Position numbers and translations under genes: made by a program. This document shows, in pieces, positions 1 through 6,626 of a DNA stretch of 22,023 nt (its first letter is position 1; the number at the start of each line of letters is the position of its first letter). This DNA comes from Firmicutes bacterium UBA5774 (lineage in GTDB: Bacteria; Bacillota; Clostridia; Peptostreptococcales; Anaerovoracaceae), in the NCBI GenBank assembly GCA_002418625.1, contig DIEM01000009.1, positions 9,218-31,240 on the forward strand, written 5' to 3'. The notes beneath the pieces are model-generated. The model saw only the letters and a list, made by a program, of their open reading frames with translations. It ran no database searches and was not told the origin of the DNA.

Positions 1-9
1 TAATACGGC

Positions 10-477
10 ATGTTCCTGCCGCAGTCTGCTCTTGTTGACGCCGCTGAAGGACTGGTCCGGATCGGCAGGCTGAGCGTCGAGTCGCTCGACATAATGACGA
101 AAATAAGCGCGGATGCTTTCGATGAGTCTGAAGAGGATGCTGCGGCCATGCTGGCCGGAAGCCTGGCTTCGACAGAGCGGGAGCTTTACGGGGCACTTTG
201 CGACGGCATTCCCGTCGGTATCGTCTCAATATTCTTCGGCGATGATACGGCAATGATCAACGGTCTTGCCATCGCGCCCGAATTTCAGGGCAAGGGCTTT
301 GGAAAAGACTTCATGCTTCAGCTGATCCAAATGTTGAGGGCCAGAGGTCTGAAAATAATTTTGGATGTCAACAGCGCGAACGCTACGGCATACGCCTTAT
401 ATAAAAAGGTCGGTTTTATCGAAAACAGCATCCAGGATTTTTATGAAAAGACATTGACGCCGAACAGCCGGCAATAG
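10..477 (+). CDS. GNAT family N-acetyltransferase
   Basis: Probable acyl-CoA N-acetyltransferase of the GNAT fold; the substrate cannot be told. The acetyl-CoA loop is visible as QGKGFG at residues 93-98 (family pattern Q/R-x-x-G-x-G/A), after the beta-strand INGLAIAP. The C-terminal half reads ILDVNSANATAYALYKKVGF, a standard GNAT ending. An in-frame TAA lies at 1-3, so the frame cannot extend upstream, but only nine bases precede the ATG and no ribosome site can be judged. The first 20 residues resemble the linker before the second domain of two-domain GNAT proteins, so a remnant of a longer gene is possible. A terminator hairpin follows at 607-630. Confidence 0.8.
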   Translation: MFLPQSALVDAAEGLVRIGRLSVESLDIMTKISADAFDESEEDAAAMLAGSLASTERELYGALCDGIPVGIVSIFFGDDTAMINGLAIAPEFQGKGFGKDFMLQLIQMLRARGLKIILDVNSANATAYALYKKVGFIENSIQDFYEKTLTPNSRQ

Positions 478-488
478 CACCGCCAGGA

Positions 489-620
489 TTGGCGGCTGCC
501 GGAGAAACACTTGGCGGCTGCCGGAGAAACGCCTGGCGGCTGCCGGCGGAACGCTTGGTGACTGCCGTAAAAACGCTTGACGGCTGCCGGAGGAACGCCT
601 GGCGGCGGCCGCGCTTCGGC
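489..620. repeat. 22-bp tandem repeat, five copies plus a degenerate sixth
   Basis: Six contiguous 22-bp units start at 489, 511, 533, 555, 577 and 599. The consensus begins TTGGCGGCTGCCGG and ends GAAACGC. Units 1 and 2 differ at one base; the last unit diverges and merges into the terminator stem. The period is not a multiple of three, so the short ORFs over it on both strands are probably not real. There are no spacers, so this is not CRISPR. Confidence 0.85.
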
Positions 621-630
621 CTTTTTCTTT
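607..630 (+). terminator. Rho-independent terminator after the GNAT gene
   Basis: Stem GGCCG (607-611), loop CGCTT, stem CGGCC (617-621), followed directly by TTTTTCTTT. The stem is short but G+C only and the U-tract is good. It lies 130 bases after the GNAT stop and points the same way. Confidence 0.6.
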
Positions 631-970
631 ACAGGATAATAATAGAGATGCCGTCATTCCCGGACCTGAAGTCCGGGTCTTTTTTCAGGTCGGGGTAAAT
701 CTTCCCTAGTCTGATGCCGGGGTCCCTGAAAGCCGAGAAATCCGATCCCACAGCATAGTCCCTTATCAGGCCCCGGCTTTTGTAGGCGGCCAGGAAGGCA
801 GGCATGGCCTGCCGGATGGCTCCGCCGGCGCCCGAGGAGCCATAGCCGTGGATCACCTTGATGCAGGAGGATCCGCGGCGCCTGGCCGCCGGAACAGCCC
901 CGGCGATCTTGTTCTTCGCCTGCTCCACGGTCGGCGATCCAGTTTCAACATTGATAATGTCCATCTTCAT
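629..970 (-). CDS. Smr-domain (MutS2 C-terminal-like) protein
   Basis: Small stand-alone Smr-domain protein of 113 residues. The Smr signature is seen as IHGYGSSGAGGAIR, matching the family HGxGxGxLR loop associated with nucleic-acid nicking or binding. The tail KKDPDFRSGNDGISIIIL fits the usual C-terminal strand of short clostridial Smr proteins. Smr domains act on branched DNA or on RNA in other proteins; the role here is unknown. It starts 21 bases after the QueG-like gene stop on the same strand, so the two are probably co-transcribed. Its last codons overlap a strong plus-strand terminator hairpin at 659-686. Confidence 0.75.
   Translation of the reverse strand: MKMDIINVETGSPTVEQAKNKIAGAVPAARRRGSSCIKVIHGYGSSGAGGAIRQAMPAFLAAYKSRGLIRDYAVGSDFSAFRDPGIRLGKIYPDLKKDPDFRSGNDGISIIIL
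659..686 (+). terminator. Strong terminator hairpin inside the 3' end of the convergent Smr gene
   Basis: Perfect 7-bp stem CCCGGAC (659-665) and GTCCGGG (671-677) around loop CTGAA, then TCTTTTTTC. It would stop plus-strand transcripts that read through the first hairpin. On the minus strand the same bases are codons of the Smr protein tail and lack a U-tract on the correct side. Confidence 0.6.
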
Positions 971-991
971 TTTATCTTTTATCCTTTCAAC

Positions 992-1750
992 TCATGGCCT
1001 TTCAACAGCGCAGGGCATTCCGGACATGCATTTGGCGCAGACGTCCGCATAACCCAGGCTTTCGAAGAACTTTGCATTTTCCTCTGTAAAAGCCATGCAG
1101 CTCTTATTGTCATAATTCCCCTCCAAATCGATGGCGGCGATCGGACACACGGTCACGCAAATACCGCAGCTTCCATCCAGCTTGAAAAGGCAGTATTCTG
1201 TTTCAGGCCTCGGCGTCGGCTCAATGCATGCATCCGTTATAAATGTTCCTATCCTTCCACAGACGCCCTTTTCAGTGATCAGCCCCCTGTTCAGCCCAAA
1301 AGTGCCAAGCCCCGCGATATACGCGGCATGCCTGTGGGACCAGTCGCAGCGCATCGTCTGAGGATCCCAGCTTCTGTGGTCCGCCGTCTTTGAGATCTTC
1401 CAGCCGGAAAGCCCCATATAATGCTCAAGGCCATTTTCGATGGACTTGATCAGATCAATCGTCGACAGATACGCCGCCGCCCATTCGCGCGATGCATATC
1501 TTCCACCCGCATTCGAGGCTGCGATACTTTCGGAAACCGGTATGAAGTATGCCGCGACTGTCCTGCCGTCCGGCATGATTTCCTCCGGCAGCTTGTGGTG
1601 TTCGCCGATCAGACGCTTCAGATCCGGGAACAGGGGATCACGCGCGTCGGCATAGGCAAAAATCGGTTCTCCCCATGTGCCGGCAAACTCCGGCTTTTCG
1701 TTGAAGCATCGCACAAATTCTTTGATAAAGGACTCCAGCTTGTCTCTCAT
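992..1750 (-). CDS. QueG-like 4Fe-4S protein (epoxyqueuosine reductase family)
   Basis: Iron-sulfur protein of 252 residues. Near the C-terminus a ferredoxin-type run CGICVTVCP is followed about 25-35 residues later by C-x2-C-x5-C (VCAKCMSGMPC), enough cysteines for two clusters. The middle GLGTFGLNRGLITEKG matches the QueG-family segment before the ferredoxin domain. QueG reduces epoxyqueuosine in tRNA using cobalamin, but true QueG is usually well over 300 residues; this shorter paralog type is common in anaerobes and its substrate is not established. The start is supported by CGGAGGAAAAGCA before ATG and by a good promoter at 1783-1811. It is followed by the Smr gene. Confidence 0.75.
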   Translation of the reverse strand: MRDKLESFIKEFVRCFNEKPEFAGTWGEPIFAYADARDPLFPDLKRLIGEHHKLPEEIMPDGRTVAAYFIPVSESIAASNAGGRYASREWAAAYLSTIDLIKSIENGLEHYMGLSGWKISKTADHRSWDPQTMRCDWSHRHAAYIAGLGTFGLNRGLITEKGVCGRIGTFITDACIEPTPRPETEYCLFKLDGSCGICVTVCPIAAIDLEGNYDNKSCMAFTEENAKFFESLGYADVCAKCMSGMPCAVERP

Positions 1751-1782
1751 TGCTTTTCCTCCGGTTCAAGTTCTCAGATTTC

Positions 1783-1811
1783 ATCATATCATCCGGCCGG
1801 ACGGACCGCAA
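1783..1811 (-). promoter_or_regulatory. Sigma-A promoter for the QueG-like/Smr pair
   Basis: On the minus strand: TTGCGG (-35, plus 1806-1811), 17-bp spacer, TATGAT (-10, plus 1783-1788), about 33 bases before the ATG. The spacer holds the palindrome TCCGGCCGGA, a possible operator. Confidence 0.55.
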
Positions 1812-1836
1812 CTGTCTGTCGGTGTCCGCTGACCCC

Positions 1837-1864
1837 TTGCGAATTTTCATCATGGGTATATAAT
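1837..1864 (+). promoter_or_regulatory. Sigma-A promoter for the MsrB-MsrA fusion gene
   Basis: TTGCGA (1837-1842), 16-bp spacer, TATAAT (1859-1864). A second TATAAT lies at 1864-1869. The start codon is at 1943, giving a 5' leader of about 70 bases; GGGAGG at about 1929-1934 is the ribosome site. Confidence 0.6.
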
Positions 1865-1942
1865 ATAATTCCACCCATAATTATACGGCTTTGTGGATAA
1901 AGTATTCAGATCAGCTGAAATGTTCACAGGGAGGGTAATGAT

Positions 1943-2953
1943 ATGAAAAGCGATAAAAAGCACGATGCAAAACAAGCCGAGCCTTCAGTGGTCATTGTCT
2001 GCCGCCTCGAGGCCGACGGCTCAAAGGGTCCGCCCGAATCCGTCCGCAGATATCTTCTTTCCGATCCCGAATGGAAAGACCGATTGACGGAAGGCCAATA
2101 CCGAGTCCTCAGACAAGGCAAGACAGAGCCGACCTTTTGCGGACTGCTGCGGACTCAGCGCAATCACGGCATATACTGCTGCGCCGGCTGCGGGCTGCCC
2201 CTGTTCACTTCCGAGGCCAAATACAAATCCGGCAGCGGATGGCCCAGCTTCTTCGAACCATTCGCCGACGAAAACCTTGAGGAATCCAGGGATACCAGCC
2301 ACAACATGGAACGCACGGAGGTCAGATGCAAGAGATGCTCAGGCCACCTCGGACATGTATTCACCGATGGTCCCGAGCCGACAGGGCTGAGATACTGTAT
2401 TAATTCGGACGCGCTCCTGTTCGTGCCTCAAGATAAAATCAAAGAGGCACCGGCGGAGGCATACGCTGCGGCAGCCGGCAAACTGGAAAAAGCCACCTTC
2501 GCGGCAGGACGCTTCTGGAATGTCGAAGAAGCCTTCCGCACTGTGCCCGGCGTTGTGGAAACCACTGTCGGCTACACGGGCGGACAAACCGAAGAGCCCA
2601 CCTTTGAACAAGTCAGCGCTGAAGAGACCGGCCATGCCGAAGCTGTGGAGGTCATTTTCGACGCCGGACAGATTTCATATAAGGAATTGCTGGATATTTT
2701 CTGGTCGATCCACGATCCGACCCAGGATAACCGTCAGGGGCCTGATGTCGGATCCCGATACCGGTCGGCCATTTTCACACATAATACAAAACAGCTTCAG
2801 GAGGCCAGAAGGTCGATGGACGTCCAGGACGCATCCGAAAGGTTCACCTGGCCGATCACGACACAAATCCGTCCAGCCACTCGTTTCTGGCGCGCCGAAG
2901 AGCATCATCAGCGCTACATCGTCAAAAATGGCAGCCACCATTTAAAGGGCTGA
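1943..2953 (+). CDS. MsrB-MsrA fusion protein with a cysteine-free MsrA domain
   Basis: Cytosolic methionine sulfoxide reductase fusion of 336 residues, MsrB first. MsrB spans about 38-163: zinc cysteines C80/C83 and C129/C132, the GWPSF core, and catalytic C152 in RYCINSDAL. The resolving cysteine often found before GWPSF is a serine (SGSGWPSF); C66 might substitute. MsrA spans about 183-330 and keeps GYTGG, GHAEAVEV and HDPTQDNRQGPDVGSRYRS. Its catalytic GCFW motif is GRFW (R190, codon CGC), and there is no cysteine anywhere after C152. MsrB should therefore reduce R-sulfoxides, while normal MsrA chemistry is not possible. No signal peptide. It is convergent with the DUF4037 gene, with only 15 bases between. 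Confidence 0.9.
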   Translation: MKSDKKHDAKQAEPSVVIVCRLEADGSKGPPESVRRYLLSDPEWKDRLTEGQYRVLRQGKTEPTFCGLLRTQRNHGIYCCAGCGLPLFTSEAKYKSGSGWPSFFEPFADENLEESRDTSHNMERTEVRCKRCSGHLGHVFTDGPEPTGLRYCINSDALLFVPQDKIKEAPAEAYAAAAGKLEKATFAAGRFWNVEEAFRTVPGVVETTVGYTGGQTEEPTFEQVSAEETGHAEAVEVIFDAGQISYKELLDIFWSIHDPTQDNRQGPDVGSRYRSAIFTHNTKQLQEARRSMDVQDASERFTWPITTQIRPATRFWRAEEHHQRYIVKNGSHHLKG

Positions 2954-2968
2954 TCATTCACCCGGCTG

Positions 2969-3967
2969 CTATTTTCCATCGAACATGACCGGAAGGTTCC
3001 TGATCTGCTCGTCAGATATCATCGCAATGACCGACCGGGCATGATTGTTTAGAAAAGAATCAGTGCCGCTGATAATATCCTGCCTTGCGAGTTCATCCCT
3101 GACCTTGACACAAACGTCTTCAATCAGGGATATTTTTTCGCCCGCGTCAGCATCGGCATCCGGCAATCCGGCAAGCTGCGAAAGCATCGGATGAACATCT
3201 CCAAGCACCGTCAGACTATCCATGCCCCTGAACATCCATTTGTAAAATGGCATATATTTTTTATTCAGCAGGTAAACGATCGAGACAGCATTCTTAATGA
3301 ACTCGGCGCACGAAATATAAGCGGCCTCGTACTCTTTCCTCTTCATGCATCTCTCATAATTGTACTGTCCCGTCTGCGACATCATAGCCATTCTTGCCGC
3401 GAGTTTTTTAAGATGGATGTCCCTTGGATAAAAGTTCAGCAAATCCTTTCGTATTTTTGTGAACTCACCGTAATGGTCAGCGAAAACTTTGCCGTTCGTC
3501 ACGGTCGCAAGACTCGTTTCCGGCGCAAAAAGCCACTCCACATTGTTCTGAGGAGCTCCTGAGCACCCGATATATTTTCTGTAAAATTGCTGCGTGCTGA
3601 AAACACCGACCCTGCCGCTTCCTTCGAGGCTTTCCACTCTGCGCTTGTTTTCAAACGTCTTTGGAAGATTATCATAGGCCTCCATAAGTCCTGCGCCGAT
3701 CTGACGATAAATATCATCCGGCAGCCATATGCAAAAGCCCGGACCGAAATCATGGCTTTCCGAATATGCGTCATCAAATCCAAAACAATCCGAGCCTTCA
3801 CCGACGAGACCTATTGCCATATACCTCTCATATTTCTCAAAGCCTTCTTTGATCATATCTCTGCCGTATTTATCAAAATAAGCCTCTGCAAGAACGAGAC
3901 CCTTCTTTCTTGGCTTTTCGTTTTCCATGATCTCCACTATCAGTTCCACGGATCCCCCACCTCTCAC
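2969..3967 (-). CDS. DUF4037 nucleotidyltransferase-like protein
   Basis: Predicted soluble protein of up to 332 residues. It resembles DUF4037, a nucleotidyltransferase-like family: GEGSDCFGFDDAYSESHDFG (about 56-75) fits a G-S ... D-D ... H-D minimal nucleotidyltransferase signature. The substrate is unknown. It lies directly after the DUF4125 gene. The longest frame starts with GTG and overlaps that gene's stop by four bases (GTGA), suggesting translational coupling; a second GTG at 3949 sits just after a G-rich AGGTGGGGGA, and ATG at 3928 begins MENEKPRKKG. The true start is uncertain among these three. The C-terminal half is helical and may bind a substrate or partner. Confidence 0.8.
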   Translation of the reverse strand: MRGGGSVELIVEIMENEKPRKKGLVLAEAYFDKYGRDMIKEGFEKYERYMAIGLVGEGSDCFGFDDAYSESHDFGPGFCIWLPDDIYRQIGAGLMEAYDNLPKTFENKRRVESLEGSGRVGVFSTQQFYRKYIGCSGAPQNNVEWLFAPETSLATVTNGKVFADHYGEFTKIRKDLLNFYPRDIHLKKLAARMAMMSQTGQYNYERCMKRKEYEAAYISCAEFIKNAVSIVYLLNKKYMPFYKWMFRGMDSLTVLGDVHPMLSQLAGLPDADADAGEKISLIEDVCVKVRDELARQDIISGTDSFLNNHARSVIAMISDEQIRNLPVMFDGK

Positions 3968-4596
3968 ATTTTGCTTTCCGCATCCTCAAGGGACGCATAT
4001 CCGTACATTTTGACCATCTTATCCTTTACCAGACACGAAAAGTTCACATGTTCCGCCATGCATTTGCGTACATAGCCGGAAAACAGCTCAAGCGTCTTCT
4101 TTGAATACGTCCTGAGCTCTCCTTTTGAATAGATTTCCGCCGAGGTCCCATCCGCGGAATCTCCCGCAGCGGAAACCGGCCTTCCTTTGCCTGCCAGTTT
4201 GGGATATTGCACAGCGAATTCCTTTTCGCAGGAAACCGTGAACGCTGCGATCTCATCGATCATATCCATGGTCTCCCCGTCTATGCCCGGCAGGTACGGC
4301 TCAAGCTCCGTTTTATAGTACTCCGGATCCGTATACGCCATCATGTAGGCGTATTTTTCCGTGACAAGATTCCTTCGGGAACGCACCGCCTCTTCAAGGT
4401 CCTTCGCATAGCTTCTGATCATTTCATCGGACCATGCGTTGTAATAAGAATACCGCATGATGCGAAATGTCGGCCAATCCTCCTGGCAGCTTGCCCGCCC
4501 GCCAATATTACCAACTTTCCTGAACATATCCCACTCTGCGCGCAATATCGTCTCTATGGCCAGATTGCGTTTTTCCGGCCTCATATCCTCATACAT
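3964..4596 (-). CDS. DUF4125 family protein
   Basis: Soluble protein of 210 residues that I recognise as DUF4125 from GGRASCQEDWPTFRIMR near residues 32-48 and the RNLVTEKYAYMM segment. No catalytic role is established for the family. Its gene is habitually next to, or fused with, DUF4037, and here the two frames touch, so the products probably act together. The start is preceded by AGGGGGTAGGGGA. The HTH regulator gene ends 63 bases upstream on the same strand, so read-through from that gene is possible; a weak TTGAGG box lies in the gap. Confidence 0.8.
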   Translation of the reverse strand: MYEDMRPEKRNLAIETILRAEWDMFRKVGNIGGRASCQEDWPTFRIMRYSYYNAWSDEMIRSYAKDLEEAVRSRRNLVTEKYAYMMAYTDPEYYKTELEPYLPGIDGETMDMIDEIAAFTVSCEKEFAVQYPKLAGKGRPVSAAGDSADGTSAEIYSKGELRTYSKKTLELFSGYVRKCMAEHVNFSCLVKDKMVKMYGYASLEDAESKM

Positions 4597-4659
4597 TCCC
4601 CTACCCCCTTGTTCTTATTATTTTTGATGATACTCCCTCAATACAGCGAAAACATCACT

Positions 4660-6180
4660 TCAGCACAGTTTTTCAACCAGATTTTCCAGTTCTTCGATCA
4701 CTCTTTGTTTATCGTTTTTCTTTTCATTGAAGTCAACATTCAAATAGTCCCAGAAGGCGGCAGTCATATTGACCTCATTAAGAGCAAATATTGCATGAGG
4801 TTCTGTTGTTTTCTCAACAATAGCCCCCAGATCTTCTTTGGCATAAACCCGGTAATTATTGACCGTTACTCCACGATTGATCACAACATTATAATTATCA
4901 TAAATATTCAATAGATTGATAATATTGCTTAAATGATCCCGATATTCATCCGGACGATATTTTACTCCAAACAACTCAGGGATCCCCGTATAACCAATTG
5001 GTACCGATCCGTCGCAAATATCAATAACTTCGTCAAGTTTGATGATTTCATTGAATTTTTTGATTCTGATTTCCGCCAGAAACTTTTCTTTTCTAATATG
5101 AAAATAATCCATCAGATCATTCGTGCGCTGCACATCTGCCCGCTTGAGCATTGACCCGAATATATGGTCGGGCATTGTCAGCAAGGATAAGCGTTCAGTT
5201 TTTAATATTGTATTCTCGATTTCCTTTTCAAATTCATCCAAGGTTCTAAGATATTCGTTTCGGTCCTTGTCACTGAAAATTCTCATCAGGGGTTTGCATA
5301 GGCTGAGGTAACAGTTGAATTCCTCGGCCATTGACTCTATGGCTTTTTCTTCTGTAAATAAAATATTAGTGACTTTGTCGGACATCGAATCGAAGGAGTT
5401 CGAAGATACAGCAGCTTTTTCAGGCGCAATAAACATTGTCCTTCTGAAAATCCCATCTCTTTTTTTCGGATAGTAGTAGGGTTCTATGGCCCCGGTCATA
5501 TATAATGGGATCCATTTTGAAAGTGCTTCCAGCATTTCGTCGAGATTCCGGCTTACAGTATGTATGATTTTTATCCGGTTGCCCCGGGAAATAACTTTGT
5601 ACAGCAGCTCCATCCACTTCAGCTGAAATGCAGAATCCTGTGTCATCCAATCCATTGACTCGTCACTGTATAAAAAGATATAACCCGGCTTTTTTATTTT
5701 TACAACAATTGACAAAAATCTTATAACAGCTTCTCTTTTGCCCTCCCTGCCATAATAGAGCGAAATGCCGGGTATTGTCTCCGGGATATCTGCAATCGTA
5801 TAGTTTTTAGAATTATTCTTGAAGCTGCCTGATGGTACTATGTTCAATCCGTTCAAAAAACCGGCAACTGAAGCTGATTCATTTTTTTCATCAGCCAATA
5901 GCCAAAGATACAACTGTTCAACGGCTTTTGCCGGATCATCAAATAAAGCAGCCGGTCTTTTCAAGATTTCCAGCAAAGCGCTCTTTTGATATTCTTCCAC
6001 ACATTGCCGCACAAAATAGGCCGCCATTTTTTCAATGTATTCCGCATTCGGAACGAGTCTTCGCTGACCCCTCCTCAATCTGCTGATATGGGAAGCATCC
6101 AGGGATATCTGCATCGAAAGGGAACTGTTGGTCGTCTTGGTAATATTCATCAGAAAATCCAGTTTTTGATAAAACAGCAT
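4660..6180 (-). CDS. Large HTH regulator-like protein, unrecognised family
   Basis: Protein of 506 residues. The N-terminus (about 5-60) looks like a short XRE-type helix-turn-helix, with SLDASHISRLRRGQRRL as turn plus recognition helix. The remaining roughly 430 residues match no family I can name; they are mixed alpha/beta, with segments such as YIFLYSDESMDWM and KIIHTVSRNLDEM that suggest a Rossmann-like core. No transmembrane segment or Walker motif. The start is supported by GAGGTG before ATG. Its promoter lies between the arms of an 11-bp inverted repeat, so autoregulation is likely. It is divergent from the small protein and SLH surface protein genes, which it probably controls (inference). 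Confidence 0.6.
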   Translation of the reverse strand: MLFYQKLDFLMNITKTTNSSLSMQISLDASHISRLRRGQRRLVPNAEYIEKMAAYFVRQCVEEYQKSALLEILKRPAALFDDPAKAVEQLYLWLLADEKNESASVAGFLNGLNIVPSGSFKNNSKNYTIADIPETIPGISLYYGREGKREAVIRFLSIVVKIKKPGYIFLYSDESMDWMTQDSAFQLKWMELLYKVISRGNRIKIIHTVSRNLDEMLEALSKWIPLYMTGAIEPYYYPKKRDGIFRRTMFIAPEKAAVSSNSFDSMSDKVTNILFTEEKAIESMAEEFNCYLSLCKPLMRIFSDKDRNEYLRTLDEFEKEIENTILKTERLSLLTMPDHIFGSMLKRADVQRTNDLMDYFHIRKEKFLAEIRIKKFNEIIKLDEVIDICDGSVPIGYTGIPELFGVKYRPDEYRDHLSNIINLLNIYDNYNVVINRGVTVNNYRVYAKEDLGAIVEKTTEPHAIFALNEVNMTAAFWDYLNVDFNEKKNDKQRVIEELENLVEKLC

Positions 6181-6189
6181 AAAAACACC

Positions 6190-6262
6190 TCAAACCGATT
6201 ATAACAAATATGCAAACCTCTTTCAATCGGTTTGACAGGATTCCTGTCAGACCGGTTTGACA
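6190..6262. promoter_or_regulatory. Operator region with three CGGTTTGA motifs and a palindrome
   Basis: TCAAACCGATT (6190-6200) and AATCGGTTTGA (6225-6235) form a perfect 11-bp inverted repeat with a 24-bp gap. CGGTTTGACA occurs at 6228-6237 and again as a direct repeat at 6253-6262. A separate palindrome with 8-bp arms, TGACAGGA-T-TCCTGTCA, lies at 6233-6249 between the two direct copies. Together these fill the centre of the divergent gap and are the likely binding sites of the HTH protein. Confidence 0.65.
6198..6226 (-). promoter_or_regulatory. Sigma-A promoter of the HTH regulator
   Basis: On the minus strand: TTGAAA (-35, plus 6221-6226), exactly 17 bp, TATAAT (-10, plus 6198-6203). 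The -10 overlaps one arm and the -35 touches the other arm of the TCAAACCGATT inverted repeat, as expected for self-repression. Confidence 0.7.
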
Positions 6263-6305
6263 ATGACAAATTCAGCATCATGGTCTAATTGCTCTGCTTG
6301 CCTCG

Positions 6306-6311
6306 TATAAT
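6306..6311 (+). promoter_or_regulatory. Possible -10 box for the small protein/SLH operon
   Basis: TATAAT, 17 bases before the ATG at 6329, with no recognisable -35 at 15-19 bp spacing. A promoter lacking a -35 would need an activator; the tandem CGGTTTGACA sites lie 44-78 bases upstream of it. Confidence 0.35.
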
Positions 6312-6328
6312 TATTGTGAGGTGGTGTA

Positions 6329-6625
6329 ATGAAATACAAGGTTGCAATAAAGACAGGTTTTTTTGAAACAACCCTTTATGATCTTTCAATTATGGATGGA
6401 AGCATCTTGCTGGTCCCGGCCGAAGATCCTGCGAATAATTCAATCAGCATAGCTGAAGATGATTTTGCATCGATTCTGTTTTATAAAGGCAACCATTCAG
6501 AAATCGAGATTACGACAAGAGATCGGACCATTTCCGCCATCGTCGATGAGTGTCTGGATTTAAGGGAAATCTATCAAGAATTTAAAAAAAATATCAAAAC
6601 CAAGATGATTTATGAGGAGGAATAG
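6329..6625 (+). CDS. Small protein of unknown function (98 aa)
   Basis: Not recognised by name. The 98-residue product alternates short predicted beta strands (MKYKVAIKTGFFETTLYDLSI, SILLVPA) and ends in a charged helix, a layout reminiscent of small PH-like domains; this is only a resemblance. No signal peptide or membrane segment. GAGGTGGTG precedes the ATG. The stop is one base from the start of the SLH surface protein, and the last codons carry that gene's ribosome site GAGGAGG, so the two are translated from one message. It may serve the expression or export of its large partner. Confidence 0.7.
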   Translation: MKYKVAIKTGFFETTLYDLSIMDGSILLVPAEDPANNSISIAEDDFASILFYKGNHSEIEITTRDRTISAIVDECLDLREIYQEFKKNIKTKMIYEEE

Positions 6626-6626
6626 T

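Noticed and set aside
489..620. CRISPR-like array
   Set aside because: Repeat units are contiguous with no spacers and degenerate.
397..698. Short ORFs on both strands across the 22-bp repeat tract
   Set aside because: Their coding potential comes only from the GC-rich repeat, which is not a multiple of three; no ribosome sites.
848..1900. Several plus-strand ORFs opposite the QueG-like gene
   Set aside because: They are antisense shadows; the minus frame has conserved Fe-S motifs, a ribosome site and a promoter.
2510..2514. Selenocysteine at the MsrA active site
   Set aside because: The codon is CGC (Arg), not TGA.
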